Shown: one piece after another, positions 44,049 to 53,574 of the stretch
Layout of the letters: each line of letters opens with the position of its first letter
Position numbering within the stretch: the first letter of the stretch is position 1
Assembly: GCF_001507545.1 (NCBI RefSeq)
Contig: NZ_LQBP01000006.1
Span: 186,001 to 250,000 of the forward strand
Length of the DNA: 64,000 bases
Reading direction: 5' to 3'
Source: Ruegeria profundi
GTDB taxonomy: Bacteria > Pseudomonadota > Alphaproteobacteria > Rhodobacterales > Rhodobacteraceae
The notes under the pieces: model-generated
Told to the model about the DNA's origin: nothing
Database searches by the model: none
The model's input: only the letters and a program-made list of their open reading frames with translations
Made by a program: the position numbers and the translations under genes

Positions 44049-45212
44049 ATGACAGCAGTGTTGAAACGGCTTTTGCGCATCTTTCTGATGCTGGTGCTGG
44101 CCGCAAGTGTTGTGGGGTTCTGGAAACGCGAAGAGATACAGCGCCTGATGGCTGTTAATTCTCTGTTTTCCGAAGAGAAAATTGTTCAAAACTTCTCTCA
44201 TATGAACGAGGCCTTTCTGACGGTCGCCCTGCCCCGTGGCAGTGGTCCAACATGGGAGCTGCCTTATGGTCCCGCATTTGATCTGCCAGAAGGCGCCGAC
44301 GCATGGATCAAAGAGCGTAAAGTCACCTCTCTGCTTGTGATGCAGGACGGACAGATCCGGTTTGAGGAGTATTATCTGGGCACAGCGCCCGAAGATCGGC
44401 GGATTTCCTGGTCAGTTGCCAAAAGCTACCTGTCGGCCCTCTTGGGTATTCTTGTGGACGAAGGTGCAATCGATTCACTGGATGACCCGGTCGTGAAATA
44501 CGCGCCAAAACTGGAAGGCACCGCCTATGAGGGCGCATCCATCCGCAATGTTCTGAATATGGCCAGCGGTATTACCTTCGACGAGGATTATTTTGATCGC
44601 AATTCAGATATCAACCGGATGGGTCGTGTTGTGGCTTTAGGGGGTGAGCTAGACGATTTCACCGCGTCTTTTCAGAACACCTTCGCCACACCGGGCGAAA
44701 CCTGGCAGTACGTATCGATCGACACCCATGTCATAGGCATGGTGATCCGCGGCGCAACTGGGCGGAGCGTGGCTGAATTGCTGACTGAGAGGATCATTCA
44801 ACCCCTTGGTTTAGAGTATGACGGCTATTACCTGACGGACGGTGCCGGAGTTGCCTTTGTTCTTGGCGGGTTAAACTTCACCACCCGCGATTTTGCACGT
44901 TTTGGCCAGATGATTTTGCAGAATGGTGTGCGTGACGGACAACAAATTGTCCCAGCAGATTGGATCGCCGAATCTGTTCTGCCCAGCGCACCAACCCCGT
45001 CTGGCAAAATGGGATATGGGTATCAATGGTGGGTACCAATTGGCGCGCACGAGGGCGAGTTTCTGGCCCGTGGTGTTTACGGTCAGTATATCTATTTCGA
45101 TCAGCCGCGCGGTGTGCTGATCGTCACGACCGCCGCAGATCGCAAGTTCCGTGATCCGGGCATCAATGAGGAGAACATAGAAATGTTCCGCAAGATCGCC
45201 CAAAGCCTGTAA
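44049..45212 (+). CDS. Serine hydrolase, beta-lactamase/PBP4* family
   Basis: 387 residues from ATG 44049, preceded by GGAGG. The N-terminal hydrophobic segment (about 5-25) anchors or exports it. The nucleophile Ser is in the SxxK motif SVAKS (about residue 121). A YxS-type second motif appears as QYVSID (the Tyr would be the general base). The active-site end is FLARGVYGQYIYF. Substrate unknown; relatives act as esterases or D-peptidases. A DUF2237 gene follows after nine bases and may be cotranscribed. Confidence 0.85.
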   Translation: MTAVLKRLLRIFLMLVLAASVVGFWKREEIQRLMAVNSLFSEEKIVQNFSHMNEAFLTVALPRGSGPTWELPYGPAFDLPEGADAWIKERKVTSLLVMQDGQIRFEEYYLGTAPEDRRISWSVAKSYLSALLGILVDEGAIDSLDDPVVKYAPKLEGTAYEGASIRNVLNMASGITFDEDYFDRNSDINRMGRVVALGGELDDFTASFQNTFATPGETWQYVSIDTHVIGMVIRGATGRSVAELLTERIIQPLGLEYDGYYLTDGAGVAFVLGGLNFTTRDFARFGQMILQNGVRDGQQIVPADWIAESVLPSAPTPSGKMGYGYQWWVPIGAHEGEFLARGVYGQYIYFDQPRGVLIVTTAADRKFRDPGINEENIEMFRKIAQSL

Positions 45213-45221
45213 GGTAGCCCT

Positions 45222-45599
45222 ATGCAAAAACAAGACAGTATCAATGTATTAGGGGGTGTGCTCGCCCCGTGTTCACGTGATCCGCTGACCGGATTCTTCC
45301 GCGATGGAGCGTGCAACACCTGCCCCGAGGATCAGGGCAGCCACACGGTTTGCGCCGTAATGACGGCTGAGTTTCTGGCCTTTTCCAAATATGTCGGCAA
45401 CGACCTCAGCACGCCACGGCCCGAGTTCAACTTTCCCGGATTGAACCCCGGTGACAGTTGGTGCCTGTGCGCAGGGCGCTTTATGCAAGCCCATGACGAA
45501 GGCTGCGCCCCCAAAGTTCATCTTGAGGCAACCCATCAACGGGCTTTGGATGTGGTGCCGCTGGATATCCTGAGCCTGCATGCTGTGACCGCGGATTGA
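45222..45599 (+). CDS. DUF2237 family protein
   Basis: 125 residues, a compact cytoplasmic protein. NVLGGVLAPCSRDPLTGFFRDG, CNTCPEDQGSHTVC, NFPGLNPGDSWCLCAGR and VHLEATHQRAL match DUF2237, including four to five conserved Cys. It follows the serine hydrolase by nine bases. Function unknown; the Cys set suggests metal binding (inference). Confidence 0.88.
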   Translation: MQKQDSINVLGGVLAPCSRDPLTGFFRDGACNTCPEDQGSHTVCAVMTAEFLAFSKYVGNDLSTPRPEFNFPGLNPGDSWCLCAGRFMQAHDEGCAPKVHLEATHQRALDVVPLDILSLHAVTAD

Positions 45600-45723
45600 C
45601 GCCGGTCAGGGGACCTTCACCAAGCAGACGCCAAACGACAAGATGAACGTACGAGATACACCCTGAGCTTAAATGCGCTGATGGGTTCGTCCAAACTCGA
45701 AGGTTTCAACCGCTTTGTACAAA

Positions 45724-45752
45724 GGAAAAACCGGCCCTGTGACGGGGCCGGT
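45724..45752 (-). terminator. Intrinsic terminator of the trp genes
   Basis: On the minus strand, ACCGGCCC, a 7-base loop and GGGCCGGT followed by TTTTCC, about 25 bases after the trpB stop. Confidence 0.85.
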
Positions 45753-45777
45753 TCTATCTTTTCTGGCTTCTCGGCGT

Positions 45778-47025
45778 TCAGTCTGCCGTGCGGCCTTCTG
45801 TATCGGACATATCGAAGTTCAGATACTTGGCGACAGTTTGGACGTCCTTATCGCCGCGTCCGCACATATTCATGCAAATCAAGTGATCCTTAGGCAGATC
45901 AGGCGCAATCTTCATTACGTGCGCCAGTGCATGAGAGGGCTCCAACGCCGGGATAATTCCTTCGGTCGCGCAGCATAGCTGGAACGCCTCCAGCGCCTCT
46001 TTGTCTGTGATCGAGACATATTTCGCGCGGCCAATATCATGCAGCCAGGAATGCTCGGGGCCGATTCCGGGATAATCCAAACCGGCCGAGATCGAATAGC
46101 CTTCCAGAATCTGGCCGTCGTCGTCTTGCAAAAGGTATGTGCGGTTACCATGCAATACGCCCGGACGACCACCGGTCAGCGAGGCGCAATGCTCCATCTT
46201 TTCGTTCACGCCTTTGCCGCCAGCCTCAACACCGATGATGTTTACGTCTTTGTCATCAAGGAATGGATAAAACAGGCCCATGGCGTTTGAACCGCCACCG
46301 ATTGCGGCGATGATCGTATCAGGCAGACGGCCCTCGGCCTTCATCATCTGCTCTTTGGCTTCCTTGCCAATGATTGACTGAAAGTCACGCACCATCGCTG
46401 GATACGGGTGTGGACCAGCCACGGTGCCGATGCAGTAGAACGTGTCGCGTACGTTGGTGACCCAATCCCGCAGAGCATCGTTCATCGCGTCTTTCAGCGT
46501 GCCGCGCCCTGATGTCACCGGGATAACCTCAGCCCCCAGAAGGCGCATACGGAAGACATTCGGCGCCTGACGCTGCACATCATGCGCGCCCATGTAAACC
46601 ACACATTTCAGACCGAACTTGGCACAGACCGTGGCGGTGGCCACGCCATGCTGCCCTGCCCCGGTTTCGGCAATGATCCGTGTCTTGCCCATGCGGCGTG
46701 CCAGAATGATCTGGCCCAGCACGTTGTTGATCTTGTGCGCGCCGGTGTGGTTCAGCTCATCCCGCTTGAGATAAATCTTCGCGCCGCCCAGATGCTCGGT
46801 CAGGCGTTCCGCATAATACAAAGGTGACGGGCGGCCCACATAGTTGGCCCATAGATCGTCCATTTCGGCCCAGAATGTGGGATCATCCTTGGCCTTCTCA
46901 TATTCCTCCTCCAACGACAGGATCAGGGGCATCAGCGTTTCACTGACAAACCGCCCGCCGAAAATACCGAACCGGCCTTGTTCATCCGGGCCGGACATGA
47001 AGGAATTGAAAAGATCGTTGGCCAT
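45778..47025 (-). CDS. trpB: Tryptophan synthase beta subunit
   Basis: 415 residues from MANDLFNSF (47025), which has GGAG about six bases upstream; a start four codons earlier overlaps it. PLP lysine in [13 protein letters not shown], phosphate loop GGGSNAMG, and the dehydrogenase-like segments GAGQHG and AEVIPVTSG are present. It joins indole and serine to form tryptophan, with TrpA encoded 5 kb away on the other strand. Confidence 0.97.
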   Translation of the reverse strand: MANDLFNSFMSGPDEQGRFGIFGGRFVSETLMPLILSLEEEYEKAKDDPTFWAEMDDLWANYVGRPSPLYYAERLTEHLGGAKIYLKRDELNHTGAHKINNVLGQIILARRMGKTRIIAETGAGQHGVATATVCAKFGLKCVVYMGAHDVQRQAPNVFRMRLLGAEVIPVTSGRGTLKDAMNDALRDWVTNVRDTFYCIGTVAGPHPYPAMVRDFQSIIGKEAKEQMMKAEGRLPDTIIAAIGGGSNAMGLFYPFLDDKDVNIIGVEAGGKGVNEKMEHCASLTGGRPGVLHGNRTYLLQDDDGQILEGYSISAGLDYPGIGPEHSWLHDIGRAKYVSITDKEALEAFQLCCATEGIIPALEPSHALAHVMKIAPDLPKDHLICMNMCGRGDKDVQTVAKYLNFDMSDTEGRTAD

Positions 47026-47092
47026 GGGTGTCTCCATCGTCGTACCCGTTGTTCATAGGAGGTGGCGACGGGATTTGCCATCGCAAAACGCA

Positions 47093-47428
47093 TTATTCCG
47101 CCGCTTCAAAATGTTGCGCCCAGACCTTTAGCGCTTGCTCTCGGCTAGGAATGGCGATGCAGGGGAAATGATGAAACTGGTTCACGTCCGCCAGCCGCGA
47201 CGTGACCTGAATTACACGGCGATGAGGACCGGAATGGGCAAAGGTCAGCATGGCCTCGGCGTCGTGCCAAACGCTCAGTGAGAAATAAAGGCCCCGGTGA
47301 GTGAACACGTCCGCTTGCAGGCACAGCGGATCACCGCGCGCCTGTAGCAGCGCCTGACGCGCATGCCAGAGCAGTTCGGGGCCGTAGTACCACCGTTTCA
47401 ACGAAACGCCGCCAATTGCTGCGAGCAT
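47093..47428 (-). CDS. Small ABM-superfamily-like protein
   Basis: 111 residues, preceded by GGAGGG. The sequence (LYFSLSVWHDAEAMLTFAHSGPHRRVIQ) has the length and the W/H placements of monooxygenase-like (dimeric alpha-beta barrel, DUF3291-type) proteins. It lies between trpF and trpB on the same strand, so it is probably cotranscribed. No catalytic role can be assigned. Confidence 0.65.
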   Translation of the reverse strand: MLAAIGGVSLKRWYYGPELLWHARQALLQARGDPLCLQADVFTHRGLYFSLSVWHDAEAMLTFAHSGPHRRVIQVTSRLADVNQFHHFPCIAIPSREQALKVWAQHFEAAE

Positions 47429-47474
47429 AAGTGCGCCCTCCTAAACGGAGATACGCCGTGATCCAGCGTTCAGA

Positions 47475-48116
47475 TCACTGCGTTGCTTCGATAAATGCCC
47501 GAATTTTAGCCGCGTCTTTGACACCTGGTGCACTTTCCACGCCTGATGACACATCAACTTGCCGGGCGCCGGTCATGCGCATGGCCTCCGCGACGTTGTC
47601 AGGCGTTAATCCACCGGCCAACATCCATGGACGCCGCCAATACTTGCGCCCGGCCAGCAGGCGCCAGTCAAAAGCAAGGCCGTTGCCACCGGGCAATTCA
47701 GACTGACGCGGGGGCTTGGCGTCGATCAGCAATTGATCGGCCACCTCGGAATACAGATCAATCGCGGCCAGATCCTCGGCGTCGGCGACGCCCACAGCTT
47801 TCATGACCGGTAAGCCATACCGTGCGCGCAAGTCGGCCACGCGGTCCGGGCTTTCTTTCCCGTGCAGTTGAAGCATATCCAGCGGCACGGTAGCAGTGAT
47901 GCGATCCAACTCCTCATCGGACGCATTCACGGTCAGCGCGACCTTGGCGACGCCAGAGGGCACCAGATGGGCAAGCTCTGTCGCGCCCTCAATAGTCAGA
48001 TGTCGCGGCGACTTGGGGAAGAAAACAAAGCCGACATACCGCGCCCCGGCCTCCGCCGCTGCGCGCACATGATCAGGTGCGGTCAGACCGCAAATTTTAA
48101 CAGACGCATCAGACAT
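47475..48116 (-). CDS. trpF: Phosphoribosylanthranilate isomerase
   Basis: 213 residues, TIM barrel. The general base Cys is in [12 protein letters not shown], the general acid Asp in [11 protein letters not shown], and the phosphate segments are [10 protein letters not shown] and [12 protein letters not shown]. It converts PRA to CdRP in tryptophan synthesis. It follows lapA by nine bases. Confidence 0.96.
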   Translation of the reverse strand: MSDASVKICGLTAPDHVRAAAEAGARYVGFVFFPKSPRHLTIEGATELAHLVPSGVAKVALTVNASDEELDRITATVPLDMLQLHGKESPDRVADLRARYGLPVMKAVGVADAEDLAAIDLYSEVADQLLIDAKPPRQSELPGGNGLAFDWRLLAGRKYWRRPWMLAGGLTPDNVAEAMRMTGARQVDVSSGVESAPGVKDAAKIRAFIEATQ

Positions 48117-48125
48117 GTGAGGGCT

Positions 48126-48479
48126 TCAGTTGGTCTCATCCAGCAATGCCAGAACGTCGTCCTTGCCTTCGTTCTGTTTGTTCTTGAGCTTTTTAACCTC
48201 TCGCTCAAGCTTGCGCACTTCGCCCTTCTTCACCGTGGCATCTTTGCGGTGCTTGTGCTCGCGCAGCCATTCCCACAGGAAGCCAATCACCAGACCGGCC
48301 ACGACGCCACCCAGAACCACAATGAACAGCGGCAATGATGTTGACAGGTTAAAGCCCAGTAACTCGGACAGGGCATCAGGCATCAGTTTGAGCTCAACAA
48401 TCTGGCTGTTTCCCAGAGAGATTGACACCAGCACGATTCCCAAGATGCCCAGGAATCCATATCGAAGATAACGCATCAT
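48126..48479 (-). CDS. lapA: LapA (DUF1049) family membrane protein
   Basis: 117 residues. Two membrane segments (about 7-24 and 50-70) are followed by a basic, coiled C-terminus (KKGEVRKLEREVKKLKNKQ). The short double-helix arrangement matches LapA, which in E. coli acts with LapB in controlling LpxC and lipopolysaccharide synthesis. It follows ihfB by three bases. Confidence 0.87.
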   Translation of the reverse strand: MMRYLRYGFLGILGIVLVSISLGNSQIVELKLMPDALSELLGFNLSTSLPLFIVVLGGVVAGLVIGFLWEWLREHKHRKDATVKKGEVRKLEREVKKLKNKQNEGKDDVLALLDETN

Positions 48480-48482
48480 GCC

Positions 48483-48767
48483 CTAGGCTTTACCGTTCAA
48501 TCGGTCCCTTAGCAACTTGCCAGTTTTGAAAAACGGTACGCATTTTTCTTCGACCTGAACAGTTTCACCAGTCCGGGGGTTGCGCCCCACCCGGGCATCG
48601 CGTTGTTTTACAGAAAAAGCCCCAAAGCCGCGCAGTTCAACACGGTCTCCGCGCGCCATGGCATCCGTCACTTCTTCGAACACAGTATTCACGATCCGCT
48701 CGACGTCGCGTTGATACAGATGCGGGTTTTCGTCGGCGATTTTCTGAATCAGTTCTGAACGGATCAT
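48483..48767 (-). CDS. ihfB: Integration host factor subunit beta
   Basis: 94 residues, HU/IHF fold. The beta-arm motif [10 protein letters not shown] and [14 protein letters not shown] are in place, and [23 protein letters not shown] is characteristic of IhfB rather than HU. It bends DNA with IhfA. Located just after rpsA, as in other alphaproteobacteria. Confidence 0.95.
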   Translation of the reverse strand: MIRSELIQKIADENPHLYQRDVERIVNTVFEEVTDAMARGDRVELRGFGAFSVKQRDARVGRNPRTGETVQVEEKCVPFFKTGKLLRDRLNGKA

Positions 48768-48976
48768 GAGCGTTACCCTCCCAGGCGACCTTGGTCATCT
48801 CTAGTTGTCTGGCCAGTATAGAAAAAAACCCGGTACGGGGGAACGTCGACTCTGTGTCGAAAGACTTCATTTTTGCAATAAGTCGTGTGATTTTTTGCTT
48901 CTAGGTCCGAATTTCAACCAAAAGCGCAAACGACTATCAAAATAACACTACGTTTTGGAACATATTGATTCGCAAC

Positions 48977-49013
48977 AAAAACGGCCCCTCGTGGGTACGA
49001 GGGGCCGAAAAAT
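48977..49013 (-). terminator. Intrinsic terminator after rpsA
   Basis: A perfect 11-bp stem CGGCCCCTCGT / ACGAGGGGCCG (48982-49007) with a 4-base loop and A/T runs on both sides (TTTTT on the minus strand). It is about 20 bases after the rpsA stop and may act in both directions. Confidence 0.9.
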
Positions 49014-49033
49014 CTTTCGTTAGGCGCTTCGGC

Positions 49034-50710
49034 TTAGTCGCCGGATTTCAGCGCTGCACCAAGGATGTCGCCCAGCGACGCGCCCGAGTCGGAAGAACCG
49101 TACTGTTCCACAGCCTCTTTCTCTTCGGCGATTTCGCGTGCTTTGATCGACAGGCCCAGACGGCGGGTCTTGCTGTCAACGTTGGTGACGCGGACGTCGA
49201 CCTTGTCACCGACCGAGAAACGCTCAGGACGCTGCTCAGCACGATCACGCGACAGGTCCGAACGACGGATGAACGACTTCATGCCTTCGTACTCGACCTC
49301 GATGCCGCCATCTTCGATTGCGGTGACTTCAACAGTGATGACCGAGCCGCGCTTCACGCCGCCCACGGCTTCGGCGAACTTGTCACCGCCCAGGGCTTTG
49401 ATCGACAATGAGATACGCTCTTTTTCCACGTCAACTTCCGAGACAACCGCCTGAACGACGTCGCCTTTGCGGTAGTTCTGGATCGCATCTTCGCCGCGCT
49501 CGTCCCAGGACAGGTCGGACAGGTGAACCATGCCGTCGATGTCGCCTTCGAGGCCAATGAACAGACCGAATTCGGTGATGTTCTTGACTTCGCCTTCGAC
49601 CTCGGTGCCCTCGGGGTGTGTTTCTGCAAACACTTCCCATGGGTTGCGCTGAGTCTGCTTCAGGCCCAGAGACACGCGACGCTTGGCGCCGTCGATTTCC
49701 AGAACCATGACGTCGACTTCCTGGCTGGTCGAAACGATCTTGCCGGGGTGGACGTTCTTCTTGGTCCAGGACATCTCGGACACGTGCACCAGACCTTCGA
49801 CACCGGCTTCCAACTCGACGAACGCGCCGTAGTCGGTGATGTTGGTGACGCGACCCTGATGGACCGAGCCCAGCGGATACTTGGCAGCAACCAGATCCCA
49901 CGGATCTTCCTGCAGCTGCTTCATGCCCAGGCTGATGCGGTGGGTCTCTTTGTTGATCTTGATGACCTGAACCTTGATGGTTTCGCCGATCGTCAGGATC
50001 TCGGACGGGTGGTTCACGCGACGCCATGCCATGTCGGTGACGTGCAGCAGGCCGTCGACGCCGCCCAGGTCAACAAATGCACCGTATTCGGTGATGTTCT
50101 TGACAACACCCTCGACGGTCTGACCTTCGGACAGGTTGCCGATAACCTCGGCGCGCTGTTCGGCACGCGATTCTTCCAGGATTGCGCGACGCGACACAAC
50201 GATGTTGCCACGGCGGCGGTCCATTTTCAGAATCTGGAACGGCTGCTTCAGACCCATCAGCGGGCCAGCATCGCGCACGGGGCGCACATCAACCTGCGAG
50301 CCGGGCAAGAACGCAACTGCGCCACCCAGATCGACGGTGAAGCCACCTTTTACGCGACCAAAGATTGCACCTTCAACACGCTGGTCGTCGGCATATGCTT
50401 TTTCCAGACGGTCCCATGCCTCTTCACGGCGGGCCATCTCGCGCGAGATGACGGCTTCGCCACGGGCATTTTCTGCGGCGCGCAGGTAAACTTCGACCTC
50501 GTCACCGACAGCAATTTCAGGGGCTTCGCCGGGATTTGCGAATTCTTTCAGATCAACGCGGCCTTCCATTTTGTAGCCTACGTCGATGATGGCCTGGCCG
50601 GCTTCGATCGCCAGAACCTTGCCTTTGACAACAGACCCTTCCTCGGGTGTGTCCATTTCGAAGCTTTCATTCAGGAGGGCTTCGAATTCCTCCATGGATG
50701 CGTTAGCCAT
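49034..50710 (-). CDS. rpsA: 30S ribosomal protein S1
   Basis: 558 residues with six S1 RNA-binding domains, at about residues 20-90, 105-170, 190-260, 275-345, 360-430 and 450-520. The later ones carry the GxV...ITxFGxFV/L pattern, for example VVKNITEYGAFVDLGG and VTNITDYGAFVELEAG. It recruits mRNA to the ribosome. Start ATG 50710. Cmk lies 3.3 kb upstream, not directly adjacent as in most alphaproteobacteria. Confidence 0.97.
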   Translation of the reverse strand: MANASMEEFEALLNESFEMDTPEEGSVVKGKVLAIEAGQAIIDVGYKMEGRVDLKEFANPGEAPEIAVGDEVEVYLRAAENARGEAVISREMARREEAWDRLEKAYADDQRVEGAIFGRVKGGFTVDLGGAVAFLPGSQVDVRPVRDAGPLMGLKQPFQILKMDRRRGNIVVSRRAILEESRAEQRAEVIGNLSEGQTVEGVVKNITEYGAFVDLGGVDGLLHVTDMAWRRVNHPSEILTIGETIKVQVIKINKETHRISLGMKQLQEDPWDLVAAKYPLGSVHQGRVTNITDYGAFVELEAGVEGLVHVSEMSWTKKNVHPGKIVSTSQEVDVMVLEIDGAKRRVSLGLKQTQRNPWEVFAETHPEGTEVEGEVKNITEFGLFIGLEGDIDGMVHLSDLSWDERGEDAIQNYRKGDVVQAVVSEVDVEKERISLSIKALGGDKFAEAVGGVKRGSVITVEVTAIEDGGIEVEYEGMKSFIRRSDLSRDRAEQRPERFSVGDKVDVRVTNVDSKTRRLGLSIKAREIAEEKEAVEQYGSSDSGASLGDILGAALKSGD

Positions 50711-50825
50711 GTGGCGTTGTTTTCCTTTACATAACGTTTTTGCTGGCCGAGCGGTTGTCTCCGCCGGTCTTGTTTCCTGTTGTCATCAGGCGTGATCCGG
50801 GGCGCATCCGATTACACAAACACAA

Positions 50826-50847
50826 AGGGCCGAGGAAACCCGGCCCT
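50826..50847 (-). terminator. Hairpin with T-rich tail in the rpsA leader
   Basis: Minus-strand AGGGCCG, an 8-base loop and CGGCCCT followed by TTGTGTTTGTGT. It is about 116-137 bases upstream of the rpsA start, so it may terminate upstream transcription or act as an attenuator. Confidence 0.45.
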
Positions 50848-50895
50848 GCTCAGATACGTCATCCGGACGTTAACCGCCCATGTTTAGACGGGTGC

Positions 50896-50924
50896 TCTAT
50901 AACGGCTCGGGCGCTGCCCCGCAA
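50896..50924 (-). promoter_or_regulatory. Possible rpsA promoter
   Basis: Minus-strand TTGCGG (50919-50924) and TATAGA (50896-50901) are 17 bases apart. The -10 matches 4/6 and the -35 only 3/6. A leader of about 180 bases would result. Confidence 0.35.
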
Positions 50925-51065
50925 GTCGAAAGCTGCATAGTGCCGCGTGTCGCGCTTAAACCCGCCCGCTTCACATCGGCTTGATCACGCGTCATACCAG
51001 TTGTCCTAAAATGCCCAGCGCGGCACTACACAATGTATTCCCTTTAACACAGGAGCAACCGGGCC

Positions 51066-51473
51066 ATGGAAGACTTCAACCTGATCGTTGCGCAGCAGCC
51101 TCAATGGATTCAAATCTGGCTGAATATCCTGTCCTTCGGCGCCTTTCTTTTGCCGATTTCCTTGCTGATATGGCGCCAATCGCGCGTGGCCTCAATCATT
51201 ACCTTGATCAGCAGCACGTTGGCCGCAGCGGGTGTAATTTTTATTTTCAATCAGCTTGGATATGTTCGGTTGATGGGGTTGGGACATATCATTCCCTGGA
51301 CGCCTCTTGCATTTTACCTTTGGTATCAGCAAGCCCGGGCCGACATGCCTGAACCGCCCAGATGGATTATCCGCTTTATCCTTCTGACGATTACGATCTC
51401 GCTGGTTTTCGACTACGCAGATGTCGCGCGCTACCTGCTGGGCGAGCGGGCAGCATTCACCGCTCCGGCCTAG
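51066..51473 (+). CDS. Small membrane protein of unknown function
   Basis: 135 residues with four likely membrane helices (about 17-36, 42-64, 69-90, 100-122). AGGAG lies ten bases before the ATG. No family recognised; it is not clearly related to its neighbours, and sits between rpsA and the halogenase on the opposite strand. Confidence 0.6.
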   Translation: MEDFNLIVAQQPQWIQIWLNILSFGAFLLPISLLIWRQSRVASIITLISSTLAAAGVIFIFNQLGYVRLMGLGHIIPWTPLAFYLWYQQARADMPEPPRWIIRFILLTITISLVFDYADVARYLLGERAAFTAPA

Positions 51474-51576
51474 GGTCCGGTCTGAACACCGAAATTGAGT
51501 CACAGAAGGCAGAGGTTTAAGGCTCCGCCTCCCGAGCTTTTGTCGAAACACCTTACGGGTTGAACGCACAGATACC

Positions 51577-53262
51577 TTAAAAAAGTTGCAGATCTTTCTT
51601 GCCGCTCTGAATTTCAGCAAGGTTTGGCATGTTCTGGATCGTTATGGGTTCCGGCGCGGTACCTGGTACTGCGACTGTTGGTTTTGCGGCATTTGCCATA
51701 ACAAAGGCTGGTTGCTTCAGCTCGCCGCGGATATCGCGCAAAAGCGTTTTGTGATCCGGCATTGTATTGATGATCTGCGCAAGATCCGCTTTGGCACGCC
51801 TCATGCCCTGTTCCCAAATCTGCTTTTTCAACGGCCGAACACGATCTCGGATGCCAGTTCCATAACCGGTATCATAAGACTGTTTGCCCAACAGAACCGT
51901 CTGATAGACGCGATGGTCAAACAGTGTAGCGAACTCGACATCGTGTTGCATCGGAAGACGGTGCTGCCACAACTCGAGGTTCTCGGCCAACCGATCCGGC
52001 ACCTTCATTTCGGTGCGCGCGTCGATCCAATACGGGTCATCCTTGCGATTGCCCAACTTGTAGTGCAGGCAGATAAACTCCAGAACCTCGTTATACAGCT
52101 TGTCCATCTGCCGGTTGTACCTGGCCCGTAGCGATGGCTCGATGTCTCGCGTGGGCAGGTGTTCGGCAAACCAGCGCACCGCGTGATCAATCATATGGAT
52201 CGCGGTGCTTTCCAGCGGCTCGATAAAGCCGCCTGACAAACCAATCGCCACACAGTTCTTGACCCAGGCGTTGCGCACGCGCCCGACGCGCATCGGAATC
52301 ACGCGCGGCGTAGCGCCCTTGCCGCTGTCACCCAGCCACTCGAGGTATTCATCTGCCGCCTGATCATCCGTACGATGAGCCGACGAATACACATAGCCCG
52401 TACCCACACGGTTGTAGAGAGGCACGCGCCAAGTCCAACCTGCGCCAAGTGCAGTGGATCGCGTGAGGCTTTCGATCTTTCTTGGATTGGGATGCTCGAT
52501 CTGCAGCGCCATGGCGCGATCGTTCGGCAGATAGTCTGAGTAATCCATAAACGGCTCACCAAGCGCCTGGTTGATGATCAACCCGCGGAACCCGGTGCAG
52601 TCCACGACCATTTCGATATCGTGGCGTCCGGCACGTTCCAGCATCAGATGGCTGACATTGCCGTTTTCATCCAACTCAACCGTTTGGACCTCATCCCGAA
52701 TATGTTCAACGCCGCGCTGGGTGCAGACCTTGGTGAGCATGCCTGCGAATTTCACGGCGTCCAGATGATACGCATAGCCAAAGCGTTGTTCAAATTCAGG
52801 CTGGCCCAATTGCCGCGCGCCCTTGCACAGACGGCCCAGGTGATCATGCGGTGAGATAGATTGCGTGAAATCCCGATCTCCGTTGCCAAAGCGCAAGAAA
52901 TACTCGGCGGCGTCTAACCCCTCGACCATCTGGCCGTGGGCAAACGGGTTCACGTAATCGATGCGATTGCCCTTGGCGTCCTTGTTCCAATTGCAGAACT
53001 TCACACCCAGCTTAAACGACGCGTTCGTCTCGCGGAAAAAATCCCGCTCTGAGATGCCCGCCTGGCGGAGCGTGACCGGCATGCGCGGCACGGTGGCTTC
53101 ACCAACACCGACTGTTGAGATATTGGGGCTTTCGATCAGGCAGATACTCGGGCGATCTTTGGGGGCAGACGTGCGGGAAAACACCATATCCAGGATCAGC
53201 GCGGTCATCCAACCCGCTGTACCACCACCAACGATGGTGATCTTGCGCAAACGATTGTTCAT
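51577..53262 (-). CDS. Flavin-dependent tryptophan-halogenase-family protein
   Basis: 561 residues. The FAD motif is GGGTAGWM near residue 12; the catalytic Lys is likely in FKLGVKFCNW (about residue 85); the halogenase signature WxWxIP appears as WTWRVP (about 275); and GFIEPLESTAIHM near residue 350 is the conserved substrate-site segment. The family uses FADH2, O2 and halide to chlorinate or brominate aromatic substrates. The substrate and any partner flavin reductase are not visible here. Ile to Val in WxWxIP is mild. It is a single-gene insertion without biosynthetic neighbours. Confidence 0.87.
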   Translation of the reverse strand: MNNRLRKITIVGGGTAGWMTALILDMVFSRTSAPKDRPSICLIESPNISTVGVGEATVPRMPVTLRQAGISERDFFRETNASFKLGVKFCNWNKDAKGNRIDYVNPFAHGQMVEGLDAAEYFLRFGNGDRDFTQSISPHDHLGRLCKGARQLGQPEFEQRFGYAYHLDAVKFAGMLTKVCTQRGVEHIRDEVQTVELDENGNVSHLMLERAGRHDIEMVVDCTGFRGLIINQALGEPFMDYSDYLPNDRAMALQIEHPNPRKIESLTRSTALGAGWTWRVPLYNRVGTGYVYSSAHRTDDQAADEYLEWLGDSGKGATPRVIPMRVGRVRNAWVKNCVAIGLSGGFIEPLESTAIHMIDHAVRWFAEHLPTRDIEPSLRARYNRQMDKLYNEVLEFICLHYKLGNRKDDPYWIDARTEMKVPDRLAENLELWQHRLPMQHDVEFATLFDHRVYQTVLLGKQSYDTGYGTGIRDRVRPLKKQIWEQGMRRAKADLAQIINTMPDHKTLLRDIRGELKQPAFVMANAAKPTVAVPGTAPEPITIQNMPNLAEIQSGKKDLQLF

Positions 53263-53574
53263 GTTTTTTGGTCCCTGTTAGCTTGGGGAATTTTCTGCGG
53301 CATCCTCTTTTGAGGTTTGAGTGCTGCTTTCCCTCTTGGCGATCCCAGAACTATAACAGCTTTCCCGCATCCAGCTAGGGCTTAACCGTAGAAGGTCCGC
53401 TTTCATCTGACCAAGTAATTCTCGGTGCGGAAAGCGTACCGTACCGCGCCAGCTTTGAACGATCTGCAATGTTTATAGACCGTTCTGCGATAGCGCGTTC
53501 AAACCAAGCCCCCTAATTCTGTTTCAGCGGTTGGCAGTTCAGCCAGCCGAACCTGAACAGAAAAGGAAATCACT
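53263..53574. other. 312-base intergenic stretch between halogenase and YHS gene
   Basis: The divergent region holds the upstream sequences of both genes. A hairpin CGGTTGGC-AGTTCA-GCCAGCCG (53528-53549, one G-T pair) lies 26 bases before the YHS ATG. On the minus strand a 63-codon frame (53278-53469) ends 15 bases before the halogenase start; I do not count it as a gene. Confidence 0.5.

Larger units (their letters stand above)
50711..51065. other. 355-base intergenic stretch: rpsA leader and upstream region
   Basis: It holds the rpsA leader (hairpin at 50826-50847, candidate promoter at 50896-50924) and the plus-strand upstream region of the membrane protein at 51066, which has AGGAG at 51051-51055. 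No further gene was seen. Confidence 0.6.

Noticed and set aside
49523..50734. 403-codon plus-strand open frame
   Set aside because: It mirrors rpsA, which has all six S1 domains; no motif or ribosome-binding site supports it.
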